Numbered from the stretch's first letter, positions 37,855 through 48,138 are shown. The stretch: DNA of 64,000 nt from Opeltia flavorubescens (GCA_000442125.1 KE546968.1:151932-215931), one strand, 5' to 3'. Program-made: numbers and translations. The notes: generated by a model from the letters alone, not told the origin.

Positions 37855-39007
37855 CTATTGGGAGAAGACAAAGATCCGCATTTCAATGCTTTCTCTCTTG
37901 AAGGCCCCGACATGTTTTCCCGTATCGAAAGAAGCATGCACGCAGTCTACTCGCTTTAGTGGAAGATGATCACCATCTACGACCAGAGAGCTGACACGAA
38001 CTCACTTCGAGCTGTCATTGACTCAGAGGAATCTGCAATCTTGAACAATACAATCTCAGATGGTGATTGATCAGGCCAGTAATACCAATTTCTTCTTTGG
38101 TCCTCCACCGACCATAATGTTTCTGCAACAAACTGCTTTCTGACTCGATCGGCGGCAATTAGACCCCGCTGGTCCACAGTCTGGCTGTCGCACAGAGCGA
38201 GGGGCCAATTTTCGACGGTTCGTCGGGGCCTCCATACACTGTCGTCGCCAGGTATCTCAGCTCCACAACATGTCATGGCATCCCTTGAGAGAATATTGAC
38301 TTACTTGATAATTCGAAATCTTTTCTGGAGTAGCTGATCTGCCTCATGAGGGAAGTGGTGTTTGATCAATGCAATGCAGCCGTCCAAGCTACAATCTAGG
38401 ATCTACCCTTAGCGAGTGTATACCAGCCTCCGAACATACTTTACAAACCAACGTGAGGCTGTGTCGCAGGCTGTAGGCATTCAGTGGGATCCTTGAGATC
38501 TATAACAGACGGTAGTGAAATCCCGCTTTCTCTAAGCTGAATGTCTTCCGCTTAGTGACTTGCATTCCACTACTTATTTGGAATGAGAATCACCGGTACA
38601 TCGGCGTTCTGATGCTCTCTTACCCTCCAATCATAGGTATAGACCTTATCCACATCGTCAATTTCTTGCCGGATAAATTGCTCCATTTCCGGGATGTAGA
38701 ATTGCCCAACCTGCTCGCGATTTGTCCAGTCGCGGAAGGCTGTCTCATGTTTTCTTAATGCGAAACCGTGGATGTCCACATGAAAGTCAGCTTCCTTGCC
38801 ACGAGCACTTCTGACCTTTTCTTTCGAACTTCCAGGAGCAAAAGTAAGATTAGTTCGCCGTTCACTGGCATGTTCTGGCGGTAGGTCAACGAGAAGCTCA
38901 AATGGCTTCTCTTTTAGGAAAAGAGGATTCCATTGTAAGTAGGTAAAGGTCACTTCGCAGTCTTCGCCAGCACGACGTTCAACTTCAAAAGAATTTTCCT
39001 GACTCAT
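37855..39007 (-). CDS. AsaB-like hydroxylase/desaturase (CmcJ/NvfI family oxidoreductase)
   Basis: Five exons: 38574-39007, 38449-38531, 38305-38395, 38006-38238 and 37855-37946; introns are 42, 53, 66 and 59 nt, and exon lengths sum to 311 codons (310 aa). The frame appears broken in several places until these introns are removed. Family features: TFTYLQWNPL near the start, DIHGFALRKHETAFRDW, then TYDWRVRE, the iron-binding-type HVD at residues 171-173 (completed across an intron), ALIKHHFPHEADQLL, RIINVWRPRRTVENWPLALC, WYYWPDQSPSEIVLFK, and the C-terminal HASFDTG with a second conserved His. Members act as Fe(II)/2-oxoglutarate-type hydroxylases, desaturases or endoperoxidases in fungal secondary metabolism. 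The natural substrate cannot be told from sequence. Start ATG 39007 (MSQENSFEVE) fits family length. Confidence 0.85.
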
Positions 39008-39469
39008 CGCGAATGTTGCGGTCAACGTTAGTGATGGGAGTATCGAATATCCTGCCAGTTTAGTAGCGGATCAGATTTCCGATCGGCCAATCACGTTAAG
39101 AATACGATGCATATCATTAAAATGAAAACGGGACCAAAAATGGAACTTGCAGAATTTTCTGTTCACTTGGGAAGGCAGCAATCCGAAGCTTTATGGATCA
39201 GACAACCGAAATTTGTGGCAAGTCTTGCCTAGGCACTCTGAGGGGCGACTTACGCACACCAAGGCAGTTTCATGCTTGCAATCTCTCGAGGTTGATAGGC
39301 TGAACCCAAACTAGAAGCATTTGAGAAGCTACGTCAGGCTTCAGTGCGATCGGCTACAAGGGAAGTAGGACCCGACAGAGCAATGGTACAGGTGGGCGAA
39401 TTTCGAGAGTGAAGCCAACGGAAATATTTTCATTGATTCATTGATTCATTCATTCTTCATTCAAGTTTC
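39008..39469. other. Intergenic region with a short ATTGATTC-type repeat
   Basis: 462 bp upstream of the oxidoreductase gene. Between about 39431 and 39466 the units CATTGATT and CATT recur several times. No open frame of interest is seen. Confidence 0.4.
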
Positions 39470-39884
39470 TCATGAAGAAGCGTTTAGCGATTGACTAACA
39501 TAATAGGGCCCATATCTCAGCGACAGTAGCAGATAAGCGTCGTTCCCTGTCTCTTCCAATATTTCGCCATACGCAATACCCCAATCGAGTTTACCAAGCG
39601 TCACAGGCGCTTTTTGCTCCACCCTATTCACCTCGGTCGGGATGCCTTTCTGTCAAATACTACAAAGTCTGCGTGTAGAATTCTGCTGAGTTGGTGACCT
39701 TCATCTTCTCACTCTTATCATCACTTGTGTTGTGCTGGTTGATGAAACTCTTCCACGGCTGAATTCGGTCTTGGGTATTACAGTCCGTCGCAGAAGCTTT
39801 GGCAGACTGACGGCAATGATTCGATTGGATTCCTGAGAACGCTATAGGATCGTCTTTGTGAATCCCAGTATCTAAAGGCTCCAT
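39470..39884 (-). CDS. Small orphan protein (121 aa), two exons
   Basis: Exon 1 is 39699-39884 (ATG 39884; MEPLDTGIHKDDPIAFSG) and exon 2 is 39470-39649; the 49-nt intron has a weak GTCACC donor and a TTGACAG acceptor, and the join is phase 0. Exon 2 has good coding character (APVTLGKLDWGIAYGEILEE, then LLLSLRYGPYYVSQSL). The N-terminal half is polar. No signal peptide or known domain is visible. It is divergent from the NLR-like gene that starts 503 bp away, so the two could share a promoter region. Alternative intron borders are possible. Confidence 0.45.
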
Positions 39885-40386
39885 TGGATGGTTGGCGTGT
39901 ATCTAATGCCTTTAATTCTCGCACAGTTGTCATCGAGCTTCATACTCACCTCAAACGTATAAGTCCGATATCTCTTGATATTTGTTCGCAAGTGGGATCT
40001 GACACTGTGCTATATCACTGGGGGTTATGGGCGAAACAAACCCTTCTTATCTCGAACGAGGCTGAGATGTTGCGGCTGTCTTAATGAGGAGAAGATCAGC
40101 TAACATATCTATGGAGGATGGGACTGATGGTAGATTGGTGCGGCGATCAGAGAGTTACATTCTGCGCATGCAGAAAGCTCCTACGATCATGCCTAAATGC
40201 ATCAATCTTCTGCAGTAGGTAAGGCGTATTGATGCCTGGAGTGCTCAGCCTCGAAATCGATCGATCGTTGCCGGCTAATTTGCGTAATACCAAGTCAGGC
40301 ATGCATACAATACCCATTTTTGAGCCTCCTCCTACTGCTTCCTCGATACACATCAGACCGTTCGATTATTCTGGTGAGAAACTACG
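39885..40386. promoter_or_regulatory. Divergent region between the orphan gene and the NLR-like gene
   Basis: 502 bp between two divergent start codons. A 66-codon open frame on the plus strand has no domain. No specific site is assigned. Confidence 0.3.
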
Positions 40387-43300
40387 ATGACCTCCACAGA
40401 GTGGTCGCAAATACTCGAGCGCAAAGTGCAAGCACTCTCGAAGGCCAACATCACCCTACCCCAGAATACAAGGGACTATGATACATTTCAAGCATATGTG
40501 ACGCAGTTACATAGTGATTTCGCTTCTAAAAGAGTCGCCAAATTTGTGAACGAGAGACTAGCACCACATCTAGACCATGTTCGATCATTTACCCATGCCA
40601 TAAACTCAGCTACGCAAAGTGTGGATTACGCGCCATTCATTTGGGCAGGGCTTCAAGCAGTCATAGAGGTGAATCAGTCCCTGATGTCCATACCTACTGA
40701 ATACGGATGTTCGCTGACATCAGGAACAGTGCGCATGTCGTTTTGCCGAATATGTGGAGGAAACATTCCGGCTGTTGGAACAGCTTCACAGTCTCTTACC
40801 ACATTTCCAAGAATACGTAGATCTGTACAAGGATGAAGACGCCCTACGTAAGGCATTAGGTATCATCTTTGAGGATTACGTGGACTTTTGTATTCAGATG
40901 ATCAAGTATTTTTCCCGAGGAGTATCTCGTGAGTTTATTCCCATTCGTTTCAAGAACTATGACGTTCATGTATTCAGGAAATCTTATGCGAAACCTCTTC
41001 ACGTCTTCATCTAAGAAAAAGCTAAAGCGAATAACGGATAACATCGCAGACCACAAACAGCAATTTGAGGCCAAAGCAACACTTATCTCGAGGAGAAAGA
41101 CGGTTCATGATCATGCTGAGATCCTAGCAAAAGTCAATCCAATACTGCCAAAGCCTAATCCTGTTGTTTATCCCATTTTTGATATCCCCTATCGGCGGAA
41201 TATCAAATTCTTCGGTCGGGACGACGTATTTAAACTTCTTCATACACAGCTTGAGGACTCTCGTAATGCTGCAGAACCTTCATCAACCGTCCTTCACGGG
41301 ATGGGAGGAATCGGCAAAACTCAGACAGCAATCGAATACACTTATCGGTTTAGATCATTGTATGACTGCGTCTTCTGGCTCCCAGCTGAGGATTCCGTTA
41401 GTCTATCACGTGCATACTGCTCAATTGGCCGGCAAGTGGGCCTATTTATCGCTAGCGACAAGAGCCAAAGCAGCCAAAAGGAGCTCGAGGCAGTGTTTCA
41501 GTGGCTGAAAACTACAGGTACTCAAATCCACCCTGCTAACTCGATGTAACGCTTATCCTCCTTGGACAGACAAACGCTGGTTACTCATCTTGGATAACGT
41601 TGAGGACTGGAAAAGTATCAGTGTTTACTGGCCAACATTTTGTGTCTGCAGAGCGTCGATCATTGTGACGAGTCAGAAACCGGCAGACCTCCTACCGTGG
41701 GCAAACTGTGAGATCGCCATTAGGCATTTTGACCAGCAAAGTGGCTCTTCTTTTTTATTTTCACACCTTGGTAAAGAGAAGGCCGACAAGGCGGAAGAAC
41801 ATGACGCTGAAGAAATATCAAAGCTGGTGGACGGATTGCCACTATTCCTGACACACATCAGTGGGCATATCACGCAAACTCAGAGCTCATTGAAAGAGTA
41901 CTTAAATGTCTTTCAGGCTTCCAGCAGCATCTGGAGAGGTCGCCACGGTGGATCCAACTGGATGTATGAACGTACTGTCGATACAGTGTTTGATGTAGCT
42001 TTAGCCAAGCTTTCGACCGGCGCGCTACATCTCCTTTATGTAATGGCATTCTTGAATCCTGACGGAGTTGCAGAGAAGATTCTCTTTCCAGATGACGTGG
42101 ATCAGAGACCCGCATATCTATCGTGTAACGACGAGCATACGTAAGAATAGCAGTGCGCTGCTTGGCATTACTTGGACTGACTTTCTGCCTTTAGATTCCT
42201 TGAAATTGTAGCCGATCTTCGTGACCGGCAGCTGGTCAAGCGAGAGAGATCGGGCGAAAAAGCTATGCTTACTATACACCGCTCTGTACAACTCGGCATC
42301 CTGAATAAACTTGATCAGCAGTTTGAGGAAAGATATGCAGCCTTTGATTGCGCATTGAGAGCAATCCGCCGCGTCGTACCACGCCCATCTATACTTATTC
42401 AAGCCGAACCAGAGAAATGGTCGCAAATGGAACCTCACTTACCTCAGCTTTTGAGCTTACGACGGGCATTTGCGAGGTCACACCCTCGTATCAGTGGCAC
42501 GTTTGAATTTGCTCAAGTCCTTTTCGACGTAGGTATGAACATGTGGGACAGGGGACTGACTCGCGAATGTCGTGAAGTCTTAGCAACCGCTGAAGACGTT
42601 CTCGATGCGATTGACTATCCTGCCATCGCCACAATCCGAGCAAACATCCATCTTATCTTGGCTTTAATTCTGGATGAAACAGGTATCAGTGGTCGCGCAG
42701 ATGCCATTGTCCGTAGGAAGAAAGCACTAGATATTCGCCAGGCTCTGTGGGACAATAAATCAGCGCAGGATCGAACAGCAGAGGATGAGATTCTTCTGTT
42801 TGGTGCGATAGGAGATCTGTGTGGGAGCTATCGGCAAATCAACCAATTTGACGTTGTCCGGAGCTTTTGCAAACGATTGTACGAAAAGTACATTGAATGG
42901 GGGGATATTGACACTATCCCTTATGAATTTGCCAAATACTACAACGACATGTCCTTTGAACGAGCCTACTGCAAGGACACTTCCAGAGCGGCAGAGTACG
43001 CAAGACGTGCTTGGACACTTATGGCCAAGGGCGACCCGGATGCTCTTTACTCTAATCAATACAAGTTGACTTGGACGATAAGGCTCTATCAAGACGGTCA
43101 ACATGAGCTTGCGATCAAGGAATGCTTGGACATTTTCCGGTTCCGGGCGGAGTTGATAGGAATGAACAATTACTTGACCATACAGAGTCATCTAACACTT
43201 GGCATCATGTACTTTAGAAGCAAAGCATATCCAGAAGCTGAGTATGAAAAATCCACTGACCACTTTGACGACGTTCTCTGACACATCAATTTATAGGTCA

Positions 43301-43750
43301 TGCTTCCGTCAAATTTTGGAGCCAAACGCGCGAACAAGCTTATCAGAGGAAAGCATCACTAGAGCCCAGTATTATCTTTCGCAGGTACTACAACATAGCA
43401 AAAAGGATAGCCCTGAGGAACTGGAAGAGTTGCGTTCACTCGCACAGAGAGGACTTGAACGGCTGCTCCCCTTTGGACCACCCGAGCTAGACCGCCAGAC
43501 CTTGGAAGATCCTGTACTATATGACTACCTTGTCACCGCTGGGCTCAGGTTCTCCATCGTACACGGTGATGAAGAGGGAGATGAAAGACAGTTCCCCCGG
43601 TTCACACATTTCCTCCAGAAGAAGCATTTGCACCTGCACAAATCACGAAGTCTGAGAAGTCTAGTGCCAAGAAATGCAGTGTTGAAAGGCCAATCCTCGT
43701 CGCAGGAATCAGTTGCCCGGACTTTACCTGAGAACACGGCCGGGGATTGA
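40387..43750 (+). CDS. Fungal NLR-like STAND protein: N-terminal DUF7708-like, NB-ARC and TPR-type domains
   Basis: Six exons, 40387-40668, 40724-40928, 40978-41517, 41570-42140, 42195-43241 and 43297-43750, sum to 1032 aa; introns are 49-55 nt and all frames match. The N-terminal part (residues 1-165; YAPFIWAGLQAVIE, EEQCACRFAEYVEETFRLLE) resembles the helical N-terminal domain common in fungal NLRs. The NB-ARC part follows: FFGRDDVFKLL, P-loop HGMGGIGKTQTA at about 270, Walker B RWLLILDN near 350, ASIIVTSQ, and GLPLFLTHISGHI. The C-terminal half has helical repeats of TPR type (AKYYNDMSFERAYC, AAEYARRAWTLM, YLTIQSHLTLGIMYFRSKAYPEAE). Such proteins act in heterokaryon incompatibility, innate-immunity-like recognition or cell death in fungi; the specific role is unknown. 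The gene appears intact. Confidence 0.88.
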
Positions 43751-44602
43751 AGAAAATTGGTTGAAGCTTTTTGGGCCATCTAAGCATATGCATGTGGCCG
43801 TGGCCTTGAGCTTATGGCTCATTTCTGTATTTTTAAGTTCCCTAATTCGATTTGAACAGTCAGCATAAATTCATATGTGAACAGTTACGAAAAACAAAGT
43901 GAGGCTTTTAGTTTGGGCCAATTTACACGCCTTACAAAAGGGAAAGATTTGCCTTGTGATTTGACGAGCGGCTTGCATAAAGCGGTATTGCAACCTGACT
44001 TTGTGTAACACAACCTTTATTTCTAACACAACATGACTGGCTGCCAAGTCCGGGTCAAAACCCCGAGCAAATAGCGCCAATTTGATAAGAAGCATCGGTA
44101 CCCAATGACCATCTCATCTTTGATGTGGGTTTCATCCGAAATGCAATGCTGTAGCGCAACTAGATAAGAAAATCGCTGACACCAATTCGTTAATAGTTTC
44201 CTACAACCATTGACTGCTAGCTCCAAGGGTTAGTCCGACGATCCGAAATAAATTTCTAGACTGAATATACCACAAAACACGAACATTTGAGATGATAGTG
44301 AGGAAGAAATCAGTCGACTGGTGAAATAAGAGGTTAAGATACACTTCCTTACATTGAAAGAACACAGGTGCTGTAAGTGCTAAAAGTAGTTTAGCTCCTG
44401 AACAGATCCCACATGAGGCTGGCGGCATAGGCATTTGAGATCTGTGAATAATCTCGAAAGAGATTGCGGTTGATGTTTGTTTTGACCTTAGGTACCTCTT
44501 CGTCCGTCCCGTGACCGATCGAACTGACATCAAGCAGCCTAATCTCAAGGCTCTACAAAGTGCGACAAGCCTCGTATTAAGCTAGAAAGATTCGAGGTGG
44601 TC
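43751..44602. other. Intergenic region upstream of the beta-lactamase-like gene
   Basis: 852 bp, AT-rich compared with neighbouring genes. Short open frames lack domain character. No RNA or repeat is seen. Confidence 0.4.
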
Positions 44603-46240
44603 ATGGATACCGCTTCAATTGTCTCACGCTTTGTGAGCATCAAGCCCGTGATCCAGGAGATATTGTCAATCTCTGGCGCAGTGGGCCTTTCCTACGGGAT
44701 ACTTCATCAGGGCCAAGTTGTTCATACTGAGAGCTTTGGCTATCGCGACCACGAACAGAAGCTGCCCGTTGACAGTCAGACTATGTTCCCAATTTGCTCC
44801 ATGACAAAAGGTCTCGTATCCTCCGCGCTGGGTCTTTTGGTTCAGAAAGGCAAATTAAGCTGGGAAACGCCAATTCATGAGCTGCTACCTTGGTTTTCAC
44901 CTCAGTCAGATGTATTGACACAGAATGCCACTTTGCTTGATTTCCTAGCCATGCGCTCGGGGTTAGAGCGATACAATAATTGGTCACAAAGTTACAATCG
45001 CATCAACTTTGCTCAATCACAGAGTCAAAAGGTTCTGAATAGCCTCCAGATGTCTTCAGGACTTCGTTGGAAGTTCTCCTACAACAACTGGGCCTATGAG
45101 ATCGCAAGCCATGTTTGTAAAGAAATCGGTGGGGAAAGCTGGGACTCCATGCTCCATGCCAATTTCTTCAACCCTCTAGGCTTGAAACGTACTGATGCCA
45201 CTGGAAACAGAGAAGGGTTTGACAACGTGGCAAAGGCATATATGGTGCTTGACAATCTAACTCCAGTGGCGATACCTAAGACGCCTCTGTCCGGCCAAAC
45301 ATTGATGGGTGCTGCAGGCGGGGTGGAGAGCTGCGTTGATGACATGTTGGTGCTCTATCATTCGATTTTAAAGGCAGCTTGCGACCAATTTGGCTACAGA
45401 AAGAGTGACACACCGAACAATACTTTTCAGTCCCTTGCGGATACATTCTCAGGTTACACGTCGTTTCCGGGTGACAGCCTGTATGAGTCTTCTTATGGCA
45501 TGGGTTGGATCCGTACGCAGCTCCCTAATCAGATGTGCAAAATCAGCCCGAATAACGATCTGCTGGGAGAGCAGCCGGTCATTGGCAAAGGCGCAGCATC
45601 AAGACTGGTGATAGCACATTATGGAAGTATGCCGGGAACATTCGCTGGCGTCAACCTCTTTCCAGAGACCGAGAGCGCAATCGTCGTTCTCACCAACACG
45701 ACCCCTCTGTGCGATCTGACGGATTACATGACTCAATTACTTACGCAGACGCTCTTTGATTTTCCTGAGAAAGTCGATCTTGTTTCGTGGGTCAAGCGGA
45801 CTGCTGAAGCCGAGTTACGGTGGCACGCCCGCATCACGGCCGACATGAAACGCGAACGAGTTCTTGCACCACCAGCACATGCGCTAGGATCGTATGTAGG
45901 AACCTATGTGAACAAAGCAGAAACCTTTTTCATGGAAATAGCACAGCAGGAAGATAAGCTCCTGCTGCTCTTCGAGGGTCGCCAAGATGAATTATTCCCT
46001 CTAGAGCATCTAAATGATGACACGTTCTCCTGGCTACAAAGTCGAAATGACTTAGTTAGTCGAGGGAGAGTTGTTCTGCAGCCAGCGACATACTACATGC
46101 TTCGGTTTGAAGCCGGGACCAATGGAGAGGTTGATCGGCTCTTCTGGGCTCACGACTCGGAATTACCTAGAGGGGAAGAGTACATCAAAAAGAAAGAAGG
46201 GCAGCTAGAAATAGAGAAGCTAATCCATGGAGAACTCTAG
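44603..46240 (+). CDS. Serine beta-lactamase-like / transpeptidase-fold protein
   Basis: A single exon gives 545 aa from ATG 44603. The class C beta-lactamase fold is recognisable: YGILHQGQVVHTESFGYRD, the catalytic Ser-x-x-Lys in ICSMTKGLVSSALG, LDFLAMRSGLERYN, the Tyr-x-Asn element in FSYNNWAYEIA, NPLGLKRTD, and HYGSMPGTFAGV, the usual His-x-Gly third motif. The C-terminal 130 residues form an extra lipocalin-like region often found in these proteins (GSYVGTYVNKAETFFMEI). Fungal members act as esterases, D-amino-acid or peptide hydrolases, or in natural-product modification; none can be assigned here. No signal peptide is visible, so it is probably cytosolic. Confidence 0.9.
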   Translation: MDTASIVSRFVSIKPVIQEILSISGAVGLSYGILHQGQVVHTESFGYRDHEQKLPVDSQTMFPICSMTKGLVSSALGLLVQKGKLSWETPIHELLPWFSPQSDVLTQNATLLDFLAMRSGLERYNNWSQSYNRINFAQSQSQKVLNSLQMSSGLRWKFSYNNWAYEIASHVCKEIGGESWDSMLHANFFNPLGLKRTDATGNREGFDNVAKAYMVLDNLTPVAIPKTPLSGQTLMGAAGGVESCVDDMLVLYHSILKAACDQFGYRKSDTPNNTFQSLADTFSGYTSFPGDSLYESSYGMGWIRTQLPNQMCKISPNNDLLGEQPVIGKGAASRLVIAHYGSMPGTFAGVNLFPETESAIVVLTNTTPLCDLTDYMTQLLTQTLFDFPEKVDLVSWVKRTAEAELRWHARITADMKRERVLAPPAHALGSYVGTYVNKAETFFMEIAQQEDKLLLLFEGRQDELFPLEHLNDDTFSWLQSRNDLVSRGRVVLQPATYYMLRFEAGTNGEVDRLFWAHDSELPRGEEYIKKKEGQLEIEKLIHGEL

Positions 46241-46860
46241 GGGTACTAGTGTCATGCGCTATAGCTTATATGCATTATAGTATATGTGGTAGACTTTTGC
46301 GACCTACAACCTGCATCGTGATACTCTGCCACCGAAAATATAGAAAAAGTATAGCTGTGTGTGTTGCGACTATCGCAGATCAACGCCAGTGGTGTAATCT
46401 CTATCTAAGTACTTGCATTGGATCTAGAGGTCAATCTGTGTATACAGCATGGCATGTGTAGCTAACAACCGGCGACGGTGTAGATATTAGAGCCTAGAAG
46501 AGCTTTGTTCTATAGACTGGACCTTGAGTGGGCCAATGAGGGTTCGGTACGGTTCTCAGGATGTCGGCAGTATCTGGACAGGGTCAGGACGGTGGAGAAC
46601 TTACCTGCTGTATAGATAGAGTGACCCATTAGAGCATTTGAGACCTGAATTCCATTCCACTTAATGCAATAGAGTAGAGGAAGCCTGATAATCTTTCGTC
46701 CCTGGGAACCTACAGTTGAGGTTCCTTCGGCGCCAGGACGTTGATGAAAAAGAAGAATAGGTAATATATGGTTGCTTTGCTACACTTGCTCCAACAAGAA
46801 ATCCTCAATGGTTTAGTTAGTCTCACCTGCCCAACACCACACATGCCATATGACTAACAG
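46241..46860. other. Intergenic region after the beta-lactamase-like gene
   Basis: No supported gene. Short open frames only. The tRNA-like element follows at its right end. Confidence 0.35.
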
Positions 46861-46938
46861 TCGGTCCAAAGGTGGTTAGAATTTCCGCTTGTCAAATCGC
46901 GAGCGCGGGAGACCAGGGTTCGATTCCCTGTTGGGGAG
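46861..46938 (+). tRNA. tRNA-Asp(GTC)-like gene, 5' half degenerate, 9-nt insertion after the anticodon
   Basis: The 3' half is canonical: anticodon stem TCCGC with GCGGG, loop with GTC, GAGACC variable region, T-arm CAGGG-TTCGATT-CCCTG and 3' acceptor strand TTGGGGA plus G. A 9-nt insertion (AATCGCGAG) lies right after position 37, where nuclear tRNA introns sit. The 5' part is poor: the best acceptor partner (GGTCCAA at 46863-46869) pairs at only five of seven positions, and the D-arm lacks about five bases. A run of seven T at 46942-46948 could end Pol III transcription. It is either a decayed tRNA-Asp or a 3'-half remnant. Confidence 0.5.
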
Positions 46939-47166
46939 ATATTTTTTTGCATTTTTCAGCGGAGTTACACTCATCGTATCTCCATACTCTCTTTCTTACT
47001 GAATGATGGCTCTGCCATTTAAAACCTCATACGGGAGAAAGACATTTGTAGTACATGCAATTTAGACCATTGTTGGAAGGCGGACCCACTCCCGCCTCAA
47101 CCACCTCGCTGTGAAGAAGTAACATAATAAAACGCGTACATATCACGGAGTATCAACCACGAAGCC
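46939..47166. promoter_or_regulatory. Upstream region of DAD3
   Basis: After the T-run this stretch leads to the DAD3 start codon. Nothing specific is recognised. Confidence 0.3.
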
Positions 47167-47711
47167 ATGGCAGATGCACTCCCTCCCCAATCCTCCCAAC
47201 AACCAAACACGCAATGCACACCACTGGAGCAGGAAGTCCTCGATGAATATACTCGTTTGTTGTCGAATTTAAATGAGGTATTTCACTTTTCCCCTGCGCT
47301 ATTATATCTCCCCTCAACTTTGACCAAGGTTACCGTTTCCTCTGTTCTCAATCCCACCTCTTCTGTTGACCTACTTCTCGCTTTACTTCCTTAAATCCAT
47401 ATTTCTCTCGCTCTCCTTCGTACTCCCCTCTCTCCCCTAGCCTATATCCTCCCCTTCCCTCATCCCCCTATCCCCCTTCCTCTCTCCCCCTTCTTTCCCC
47501 CACCTCCTTCTAACAGCCCCATTTATAGTTATCAACCCTCCTCTCCACCCTCTCCGACCGCCCCACCGCTGAAATCCTAGACGGCTTGCGGATGCTAGAG
47601 CGGAAAACAAGTCTAGTGTGTACTTTGTTGAAAGCGAGTGTTTATAGTATTGTGCTGCAGCAGCAGATTTATAGTGGGGATGGGGATGGGGGGGATGGAG
47701 GCGGGGAGTAG
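47167..47711 (+). CDS. DAD3: DASH/Dam1 complex subunit Dad3
   Basis: Two exons, 47167-47277 and 47529-47711, give 97 aa with a 251-nt intron. Dad3 is a small subunit of the ring-forming complex that couples kinetochores to microtubules. Family signature: TPLEQEVLDEYTRLLSNLNE at the end of exon 1, then LSTLLSTLSDRPTAEILDGL and MLERKTSLVCTLLKASVYSI. Residues are mostly helical. The C-terminal tail is Gly/Asp-rich (GDGDGGDGGGE). The intron is long and C/T-rich; the join is phase 0 and brings the conserved Leu-Ser pair together. Confidence 0.92.
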
Positions 47712-47754
47712 CTCGGGGTGATGGTAGGGCTTAAAGGGGTACGGGAGTAGAGGG

Positions 47755-47784
47755 NNNNNNNNNNNNNNNNNNNNNNNNNNNNNN
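47755..47784. other. Assembly gap (30 N)
   Basis: Thirty unresolved bases between a G-rich flank on the left and a run of nine G on the right. The true length is unknown. The gap lies in the 3' intergenic region between DAD3 and the uS5m gene. Confidence 1.
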
Positions 47785-48138
47785 GGGGGGGGGAAGGGAT
47801 GGGAGGATTGGTCTTGATATCTCATGGTTTTCTCCCTGAACGTCCGGCGTTAGTGAGGGCAGGGTTTATGGAATTCGAGGAAATGAGAAACGATGAGATG
47901 GATGGATGGATGGAGTTTCATTACTTCAAGGGGCGAACCGGACGGAGGGGGTCAAGGTGGTCGAGGCCTTCGGCGGAAAAGCCTTTCTCAATCAATAAAC
48001 AGAGGAGAACTAAACCAATCAAGTTCTTGGAAAATGGGGTACGTATGTATTGCTGAACTTGACATGATGGAGAACCGCCAGAGTAATATGCATTTTATGT
48101 ACAGGTTTATGAAGGTGATGATGGAAGATCTTCTTATA
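47785..48138. other. Convergent 3' intergenic region (DAD3 / uS5m gene)
   Basis: 354 bp after the gap, G-rich at its left end, with short open frames of no domain character. It fits two facing 3' UTRs. Confidence 0.35.

Noticed and set aside
37855-39007. The AsaB-like gene first looked like a pseudogene, with stops after IPNK, after HVGL and after SALWS
   Set aside because: All four breaks are removed by short GT-AG introns that keep the frame and restore family motifs; exon lengths sum to whole codons.
24759-47166. Transposon or RIP-degraded repeat content in the gene-poor block
   Set aside because: No transposase or reverse-transcriptase remnants, terminal repeats or extreme AT-rich stretches are seen by eye; a repeat-library search and RIP index would decide.
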